Shown here piece after piece: positions 56,691 to 64,000 of a stretch of 64,000 bases of DNA (position 1 is the first letter of the stretch; each line of letters opens with the position of its first letter). The position numbers and the translations under genes are program-made. Under the pieces are notes generated by a model. That model was not told where the DNA came from and searched no databases. It worked only from the letters and a program-made list of their open reading frames with translations. The DNA comes from Rhytidiadelphus loreus (lineage: Eukaryota; Streptophyta; Bryopsida; Hypnales; Hylocomiaceae), in NCBI GenBank assembly GCA_947034895.1, contig OX344764.1, positions 73,079,348 to 73,143,347 of the forward strand. Direction: 5' to 3'.

Positions 56691-58371
56691 AGTTCAGTTT
56701 ATATTCAACTACGAGACTGAACATTTAGTTTGTGAATGAGTGAAATCCTGGTTAATGAGTGAAAATTGTAATTGCTGAGCGTTTGGCTTGACACAGGATA
56801 TCCTTCTTGGATTTCTTTTTAGTTTGTTCATATCCATGGTCCAATGTAAGGTCTCGGGCGAGGTGTTGTAAGACTTCGCTTGAAGACTGTTTAGGGTTTT
56901 TGTTTTCCTTAGTCAAAGTACGACACTGCGTGTTGTCGAAGATTAATTGAATATAGTGTGATTTGTGATAGAAGGAATCGCTATCAGCTTCCTCACTTCT
57001 GTGTTTTCAGTCCAGTGCTTTGAAGGCCTTTCGAGGATTTACTCATTTTATTTTTAAAGATCTGTGTGAGGTCCTATCTGTCAGGGAAACTGGATTTCAA
57101 TTTTAAATGAACGTAGCACTTGCAGAGTAGTGCAAAGAATTTGTGATGGAGCCTTAGTTTTCACTCAGTGCTAATCTGGAAAATTACTGCATCTTGAATC
57201 GCAGGTAAATCCCATTCTGGAAAATTAAGGTACAAGAGAGCGGCGGAAGGGCGGGTCACGCTTCGGTAGTTTGTGTCGTCGCAGGTATGGATGCCGGCTC
57301 TATTCTGGTTTTATTAGGGTCCTTTGAATTCGATTTCATCTCTCCCTGTATGATGTTGAGATGAAGTATGTTCTGTTTTTGGTTTTAGTTCTGACGAGGA
57401 GGGACTCATATGTGAGAGCTGTGATTTTGTCCTCGTTAGGAGTGCGGGTTTTGCGACGGAATAAATCACATGTGTATTTTGAGTTTGAATGAATGTGAGT
57501 GTCGTGTATTGGATTCCGGGTGATTGAATTCCAAGTTGATTTGAATCGATCCTTGGTGTCATGTATTGGATTCTGGGTGTAACAGGTTTGAAAAGAAGGC
57601 TCTAAATTGCTCCAGTCTTACATCTGCGTGACAGCCGTTGCTGTGGGACTTTCCCTTCGCATCGGGACACTTTGTTGGAAAGGCAAGAAATTCTGCAGAA
57701 TTCAGAATTTGGGTTTTGATTTGTGCTGTCTGTTTTTCTTTCCAACAAATTTTGGTAATTTCCGGTTTAAAATGGTAACAATTTGTGGAATTGCACTAAA
57801 CTTAAATCTGCACTTGTTGTCGTTGTCGCTTGAGTTTCTCATTTATCGCAACCGGAAAACTGTTAGTGTATTGAATATTGTGTTATTGATTTCTTTGGAT
57901 GATTGCATGATGAGCAGACTTCCATGAAAGAAGCGCAACCTTCACACCAAAATTAAGGATTGATCGAACTTGCAGCCGTGTGTTTAATTTGCTGACTCTG
58001 ACATTGATTTTGTGTATGTGAGACAGGCGATGATGCAGCTGGCTGACGGATTGGGAAGCTCCCGTTGCTGACGTTCCTGGACTGTGCCATTCTTGCGTGC
58101 CAGCAGAGTACGGCAGCGTTGAGTGGTTCGACGAGAAAATTAGGTAATGCTTGGACTCGGAGACATTTACTGACCGATCCTGGAATCGGAGCTGTTTTAT
58201 TTATCGATGGATGGAAATTAGGAGCAATTTATTGATGCTGTATCGTTGGTCAAGCTCTGCAAATTTGATTTGGTTTACGATGTTTGTGAAATGTGACGAC
58301 AATCGGTATCCTGTAGAAGTGATATTTTTCGGCCTGTCTTTGATGGCATTGCTCAGGTGTGTCACATTTTG
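56691..58371 (+). promoter_or_regulatory. Upstream region and likely leader of glutathione synthetase
   Basis: No recognisable protein is encoded. An acceptor-like ttgctcag ends at 58356, 15 bp before the start codon, so a leader intron is likely. Possible donors lie upstream, for example ctaataggtaatgc near 58140. A G-rich segment is at 57230-57290. Transcription start and promoter could not be set from sequence. Confidence 0.35.
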
Positions 58372-60129
58372 ATGGCATCCCTTTGTCCATTCCAGATGTG
58401 CTCTCTCCACTTTGCTCTCGCTAGATCTCCCCAATCCAATCTTCTCTCTGCACAGTTGGTTGGTGTCGCTCCCCAATCATTAAATGGGCATCTGAGATAT
58501 GCTGCGCTTGCAACGGGTTGCTGCAGTGGGAAGTACCCCGCTTTTTCTTCAATAGCTGGAAGACAATCAAGAGGAGGACTTGACTGTAGTGTGAGTAGAG
58601 GAAATTTTCAAGGTAGAACAGGACAGCGGCCAACATCAAGTAAGGTAGTTTCTGGTGTGGCAACAGAAGCATCGATGGGGGATGACCTAACTGCTAGTGA
58701 AGACCAGAAGATTGGCCCAGTTGAGGAGTTCCCGATCGAGGTCGCCGAGGAAGTTGTGAGAGAGGCACTTGTTTGGGCCAGTTTGCATGGGGCTGTGGTT
58801 GGTGACAAGTCCAATGAAAGGTCCGGCACATCCCCTGGTGTGGGGATAGTGCATGTGCCACTAGCCCTGCTGCCTACACCCTTTCCAAGACAAGCGTTCA
58901 CCCAAGCCCTTGACCTCGCCACTCACTACAACACCCTCGTGGATCGTGTCAGTCAAGACACTCAGTTTCTTCAAGCAGCTCTTGCGCAGACACGAAACGC
59001 AGACAGCTTCACAGCGAGGATTATGGACATCTATGATCAGATTCTTGCGGAAGGTATTACGCAGGACATACAACTGGGGCTGCACCGAAGTGATTATATG
59101 TTAGACATGGCCACTGGAGCTCTGCTGCAGGTGGAGATGAATACAATTTCTTCCTCGTTTGCTGGTCTTGGTGCCTTGACAAGCGAATTGCACAGATATC
59201 TGGTAGGCCGATTTGGTGAAGAATTGGAGCTTAATGTTGCAAACGTACCAAAGAACAGTGCAGCAGATGATTTTGCGGAGGGTCTGGGCAAGGCTTGGTT
59301 GGAATACGGTGACCCGAGTGCAGCAGTGTTGATGATAGTTCATGCGAAGGAGACAAATATGTATGATCAACACTGGCTTAGTTTCAAGCTGTATGAACTA
59401 TTCGGTGCCAAGGTGATCCGACGAACGTTCGCAGAAGTTGATGCTGAAGCGAAGCTTGATGAAAATCGCACATTGGTTATTGGGGAGCAACGTATAGCAG
59501 TGGTGTACTACAGGTCAGGCTATTCTCCAGATGACTACCTTTCAGACCGTGACTGGGATGCTAGGCTGTTGATGGAAAGGTCAACAGCTGTTAAGTGTCC
59601 AAGTATCTCATACCACCTTGTAGGCGCCAAGAAAATCCAACAAGAGCTGGCGAGGCCCGGAGTACTGGAGCGTTTTCTGCAAGATAAGGAGGCCATTGCG
59701 AAGGTGAGGGAGTCCTTCGCAGGTCTGTGGAGCCTGGAGGGCGATTTCGATGGCCAGATCCTTGAAGAAGCTGTTGCTAAACCTGAAGGCTTTGTTCTAA
59801 AACCACAGCGTGAAGGAGGTGGGAACAATATCTATGGTAAAGACGTTGCAACAACCATCAAGAAACTGAAGCAAGAGGAGTTGGCAGCATACATTTTAAT
59901 GCAACGCATTTTTCCTGCTGTCAATACGTCTTATCTCATTCGTGATGGTGTCTGGAGAACAGCCAAGACAATCTCGGAGCTGGGAATCTTCGGCACTTAC
60001 TTGAGGAACGGAAGCAAAGAAATTCTGAACAAGCAAGCTGGGCATCTTGTTCGTAGTAAAGTTGCCGACTCTGATGAAGGTGGTGTGGCTGCAGGGTATG
60101 GCGTTCTCGACAGCCCCTACCTCACTTGA
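58372..60129 (+). CDS. GSH2: Glutathione synthetase, probably plastid-targeted, single coding exon
   Basis: This 585-residue enzyme joins gamma-glutamylcysteine and glycine with ATP, the second step of glutathione synthesis. The first ~115 residues are Ser/Arg-rich and poor in acids at the start (MASLCPFQMCSLHFALARSP), as in plastid transit peptides. The conserved body starts near residue 119 (VREALVWASLHGAVVGDKS). It continues with LGLHRSDYMLD, LLQVEMNTISSSFAGLG, AVVYYRSGYSPDDY, AVKCPSISYHL, KIQQELARPGVLERFL, the glycine-rich ATP loop REGGGNNIYG (~480-489), YILMQRIFP, ISELGIFGTYLR and the C-terminal DEGGVAAGYGVLDS. This matches the whole plant/animal family (about 475-540 residues plus transit peptide). 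The start is the ATG at 58372; the open frame 15 bp earlier begins only with GTG. No intron interrupts the coding region, although plant GSH2 genes usually have many, so it may be an old retrocopy that acquired a leader. The frame and all motifs are intact, so it should be functional. Confidence 0.95.
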   Translation: MASLCPFQMCSLHFALARSPQSNLLSAQLVGVAPQSLNGHLRYAALATGCCSGKYPAFSSIAGRQSRGGLDCSVSRGNFQGRTGQRPTSSKVVSGVATEASMGDDLTASEDQKIGPVEEFPIEVAEEVVREALVWASLHGAVVGDKSNERSGTSPGVGIVHVPLALLPTPFPRQAFTQALDLATHYNTLVDRVSQDTQFLQAALAQTRNADSFTARIMDIYDQILAEGITQDIQLGLHRSDYMLDMATGALLQVEMNTISSSFAGLGALTSELHRYLVGRFGEELELNVANVPKNSAADDFAEGLGKAWLEYGDPSAAVLMIVHAKETNMYDQHWLSFKLYELFGAKVIRRTFAEVDAEAKLDENRTLVIGEQRIAVVYYRSGYSPDDYLSDRDWDARLLMERSTAVKCPSISYHLVGAKKIQQELARPGVLERFLQDKEAIAKVRESFAGLWSLEGDFDGQILEEAVAKPEGFVLKPQREGGGNNIYGKDVATTIKKLKQEELAAYILMQRIFPAVNTSYLIRDGVWRTAKTISELGIFGTYLRNGSKEILNKQAGHLVRSKVADSDEGGVAAGYGVLDSPYLT

Positions 60130-60953
60130 TTTTTGTGTGTAATATAGTAACCTAATTGGGTTTACGTATGAATACTTGCTTCTGCCTGATGTTTGCAGGA
60201 ACTGTCAAACACCGATTTGCAAAATACATCTGTCATATTCTTTGTTCATAGAACTTCTATTATTGGAATTAAATGGAATCAAGAACGAGACCCAATTGTG
60301 TCGAATGAGAAATTGATTTCAGAATCGAATCATGCAGTAGTAGTAGTTGAACCATGTAGTAGTCACGTACTCCGTAGTAGTCGTGTAGTAGTAGTGGTGG
60401 TAGTAGTTGAGAAGATTCTATTTTGGGGTTTATTATTCTATCATCTGTTGCGTGCGTTGCGGCACTTTTGGGTGATTTTGACGATTTCATCCATACAATA
60501 CTTTGCAGATTATTCCAATATTTTTTTCCAAAATCGAAACAAATATGCTCCTTGGTAGGAAGCTCTTCACATATCCCTTTTAATAGCACCTTGATCAATA
60601 ACAACCGTAGATTCAATGCAACATCTCAATAGGTTCTAGATAAAGGGACACTTTCAGAAGATGGACAACTGCCTCCCTTTTACAATAAATTGTGCCATCA
60701 TGGAAAGAGTTCCTTGACCAGGAATCATGCGATTCTAGTGCCTGTCGCCATGTCACACAATACAGACAAGGGAGAACAGTGATCTCTGCTCACAGCCAAA
60801 GAATAGTTCCAAGGCACTCTGCTTGTGATGACTCGTCGATGTCAGGCAGCCCGTACACATGCCCTATCCAAACACCGCTTTGTACACATCTTTTATGGCT
60901 AATGAGTGCCTGTGGCCCATGGCGGATGAACAATTGACCAGACATTTCCTTTT
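60130..60953 (+). other. 3' region of glutathione synthetase
   Basis: It probably contains the 3' untranslated region. A tagtag/gta-rich microsatellite-like tract lies at 60335-60410 (cagtagtagtagttgaac, gtagtagtagtggtggtagt). No poly-A tract that would mark a recent retroposition is visible. No other gene is seen. Confidence 0.4.
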
Positions 60954-61330
60954 GGGGCTAAAAATTTGCTAAGGTAGGAACATACCATAATAAAGCATTT
61001 CAACATGTAGGATGTGGGAAATTTCTTATGAAATTGAGCTCAACATTATGTGCAAAAACAAGGATGAAAATTTGCTAAAAATTTTGGGGCTAAAAATTTG
61101 CTAAGGTAGGAACATACCATAATAAAGCATTTCAACATGTAGGATGTGGGAAATTTCTTATGAAATTGAGCTCAACATTATGTGCAAAAACAAGGATGAA
61201 AATTTGCTAAAAATTTTGGGGCTAAAAATTTGCTAAGGTAGGAACATACCATAATAAAGCATTTCAACATGTAGGATGTGGGAAATTTCTTATGAAATTG
61301 AGCTCAACATTATGTGCAAAAACAAGGATG
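60954..61330. repeat. Near-identical tandem triplication, 132 bp unit
   Basis: Units start at 60954, 61086 and 61218 (ggggctaaaaatttgctaag). The first two are complete and essentially identical. The third ends near 61330, where gatgaaaatttgc is replaced by gatgaggaagaatgc. The unit contains aaggtaggaacataccataa and gaaattgagctcaacattat. Lack of divergence shows a recent expansion. Confidence 0.95.
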
Positions 61331-63285
61331 AGGAAGAATGCAAAAAAATCGAATTTTTTTTCCCTCAAAGAATGAATATTTTATGCAATATAAATGTGGT
61401 GGGTTTTTCATATGGACCCTATTCTTGTTTCATAGGTTCACCTAAAACAGCTACCTTTGGAACTTGTTCCTAATCAAGTGTGAGCCAAGCAAATTCAAGC
61501 AAATTGAATCTTTTCAGGATTTTTTTTCCAGAGCTAGCTATTGTTGGTTTCATGACAAGCTAATTTTCCATTAGAGGGAGGGTGACCGTTATTGGTATTC
61601 CTACCTTAGATTTCAACCAAAAAAAAAAATTGTGTCTACACACGGTGATTTAGTTTACTCAAATCGGTCGGAGTTCTTTCTCTCTTCAATTTATTGTATC
61701 TTGCACTGATAATGCTAGTTTAGACTACTATGAAATACCATATCAATGGGCTTCACAAATTTACAGAATTCCCAAATTAGTGTAAATAAATCCAATATAT
61801 TGTCGTCCACACTAATTTTGTACTATTTCAAATCCCCTATGAATTAGCCAACATTTTCGTTTGTCTCATCTACTTTTGTCCAAAATTTGTTTGAATTTCA
61901 TCCATGGGATTCACAATAATTAGATGACATTCATCCAAAAGTATCCAAACTAATTCAAACTCTCGCACTAATTGAATTAACTGATATAGTAACAAACATG
62001 TAGAAAAAATAAAGAAGAAAAAACGTATGAGTACTTCTTTAGCTAGATTTAAAAAAAAATACATATTGTTCCAAATTTACCAGAAACTTCTGCAACTGTT
62101 GTTAAAACTTAATTAAAAAAAAATTGTGCACAACCCCAACTTCAGTTTCATGGTCAAGAATGTGGCCCACAGTCCATGACCAACCATTCCTTTGGTCCAC
62201 CTCCAAGTAAGGCTTAACTTAAGTTATGTCGCAAAATTGAGAACAACAATGCAACCAGAAACGAAAAACGAGTGATGAAGGTCGGTTGCCCATGACGACT
62301 GACTCCCTTCATTCCTACAGTAGAACTGTCCAACATCAAGTGCCTTCCTACGATTCTTCGTCTCCAGCACGTATATGTCCACACATGGAGATGAGAAGAA
62401 ACTTGCTTTGAAAGGAATGCACATGCTATTGCAGGAGCCTGTCTGAAGAAGGAGCTCTTTGTCAGGAAATCTTGGAGCTCAAGCCGTTGAAGCCGCCTTT
62501 GTCGCTCTCTCACTGCTGACTCTGTTCGGCGAAACCGGCTTGGGAGAGTGTGTCGCGGTTCTTGGTGAGTTGAAGTATCCGGAGGCATGCCGATTGTGTG
62601 GAATTTAGTGTGGATGCTAAGGAGAATTTGAGGTGATATTATGTTAAGTTTGAGGTGATTTTGAGGTGATTTATTGAGTGCCGTAAATGTCTTCGAGCAC
62701 TGTTGTTTCGGTCAAGGATAAGTTAAAGCAGAAGCGAACTTCATGCAGTCATATAGGGACTTGGAGGAGGCAATAGTGTCGCTGTTGTCAGTCGCCGCAT
62801 AGTTTCATTATTTTCTTGTGCTGACTTGTCAGGAAGGAAGTTGTTGTATAGCCGGCTGTCGCTTGTGATATTGCAATAAATATACATTTGGAGCTTTTTG
62901 AAATCGGCATTGCGAGTGCACTTTCAGTTGATCGGCGGAGTAATAAGCATTCTGATAAATATTTGTTGTAGGTGAGGGACAGGAGTTTTGGGAAGCGACT
63001 TGGTTTCCACTTTTTGATGTGGAGTCGAGGAGGGACTACGTTGATTCTTTATTGACTCGAGGTAGAGGACAGAGGACAGAGGAGAGAAGCGAAGACAGGA
63101 TTTGAGACAGAGACTTTGTTTAGCTGGAGAAATTCGAAATTATACATATTCCGTACGCGAGAGAGGGAGAGAAAGGGGAGTCAGAGGTGTAATTGTTAGC
63201 GAAGGAGTTGCTGTGGTGGCACGACAGGGAAGGAGACGAGAACAGAGACGAAAGAGAGAGAGAGTGGGAGAAGAGAAAGGAAGAG
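61331..63285. other. Intergenic, then GC-richer probable leader
   Basis: It is AT-rich to about 62.2 kb with nothing recognised. From 62.2 kb GC rises. The minus strand has a 124-codon frame (62214-62588), Arg-rich at its start, that I do not recognise. Purine-rich agagagggagagaaagg and agagacgaaagagagagaga tracts (63155-63280) are like GA-rich plant leaders and core promoters. Confidence 0.35.
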
Positions 63286-63414
63286 ATGCAGAGCGGAGTT
63301 GGTTTGGCTGTTGCAACGAAATTCAAGAATGCTGATGGCGCGACGGAAGGAGCAAACGGACAGGGGCTCCAGCAAACAACACCTCCTGTCTCCCTAAAGA
63401 GTGTTAATCCTAAG
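63286..63414 (+). CDS. Possible first coding exon of a gene continuing past the window
   Basis: An ATG after a GA-rich leader opens a frame MQSGVGLAVATKFKNADGAT continuing to SLKSVNPK, then a possible donor AAG|GTTCGA. The peptide matches no family I know. The downstream acceptor near 63948 (ttctttctacag) does not give an open frame in the matching phase, so the structure is uncertain. It could equally be a non-coding leader. Confidence 0.25.
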
Positions 63415-64000
63415 GTTCGATTTCTATGTCTCCCTCGAACCTTTCTCCTTACACACAGTTTTGGCATTCGGTTTCGCTTCTGAGAACTTTCTCAGTTTTG
63501 TTGAAGCTTTTGATTGCGATTGGAGGAAGAATTTGAAGTGTGATGCTATTCTTGAACCATTTATGTGGAACTTGGCATTACCATGGGGTTTTAGGGCAAT
63601 ATTTCACAACAGGGGGAACACGGCAAAGTGCACTGCTGCATACTCTACCTTGTGCAGTGCACGGTGACTAACTCTTCATGTTTAGTGGAAGAGAAATGAG
63701 TTTAGATTTGAATGCACGACAATCTGAATGAGCGACAAGTTTAGCTCTGACTACTGTCGTTCAATACTTTGGCCTTCTGTTTGGCATTAATTATTATACT
63801 CGACTGCTTGACCTAAAGTGAAGCTCCTAGTTCCAGGTGCGCATGTCCTAGATTTCTGTAATTGCAATGAATCGTATCTCAACCAAGAGTAAAATCTGTG
63901 AATTCAAATTCTCGGAGTTTGGCCATCAATTTCTGTTCTTTCTACAGGAAAGACTCCAGATGTCAATGTGAAAGAAACAAAGTGATATTGCGGTGTGCTC

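Noticed and set aside
58608..59373. Several long minus-strand frames across GSH2
   Set aside because: They are mirror frames of a GC-richer real coding region with no independent evidence.
62214..62588. 124-codon Arg-rich minus-strand frame
   Set aside because: No family similarity recognised, and it lies in a GC-richer region where stops are rarer. It could be real but is not supportable.

Overview
The window looks like nuclear DNA of a land plant. It is AT-rich and carries a few spliced genes with plant-type GT-AG introns, islands of higher GC around those genes, and long gene-poor stretches packed with small non-autonomous DNA transposons. A KATNIP-like (cilium/basal-body) gene next to a plant-type plastid-targeted glutathione synthetase gene fits a plant with swimming sperm (bryophyte, lycophyte or fern) better than a flowering plant. 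I cannot name the species. No organelle, bacterial or viral genes, CRISPR arrays, rRNAs or tRNAs were recognised.

Layout. 0.7-4.9 kb: diverged array of a ~300 bp repeat, broken by one hAT-type and one TTAA-type MITE. 8.2-10.5 kb: four-exon gene resembling the N-terminal part of KATNIP. 10.7-15.2 kb: MITEs, a minisatellite and remnants of protein-coding sequence. 15.8-21.4 kb: nine-exon gene for a membrane-anchored P-loop protein with a zeta-toxin-like kinase domain. 22-31 kb: repeats, including CATTAG-ended, CACTA-type and short retroposed elements. 31.1-33.9 kb: a dead Tc1/mariner (DD34E) transposon with very long inverted repeats. 34-38 kb: repeats and a minisatellite. 38.4-41.6 kb: eight-exon F-box/LRR gene. 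43-53 kb: a hotspot of TTAA-targeted MITEs, several nested in each other. 53-58 kb: higher-GC stretch with a TRM4/NSUN2 remnant and an antisense scrap of glutathione synthetase. 58.4-60.1 kb: uninterrupted glutathione synthetase gene. 61 kb: perfect 132 bp triplication. 63.1-64 kb: possible first exon of a gene running off the window.

The four convincing genes do not form a pathway: a ciliary/microtubule-type factor, a P-loop kinase-fold protein, a ubiquitin-ligase substrate adaptor and a glutathione biosynthesis enzyme. The strongest unexplained structures are (1) at least ten TTAA-flanked MITEs, whose boundaries are shown by paralogous empty sites in this same window, (2) a 95/96 antisense copy of part of the glutathione synthetase coding region about 4 kb upstream of the gene, (3) a Tc1-type element whose terminal repeats are each built of about three ~185 bp subrepeats, and (4) the KATNIP-like N-terminal gene without a visible remainder. 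All exon models were made by reading splice sites and phases by eye. They are internally consistent but not verified by transcripts or alignments.
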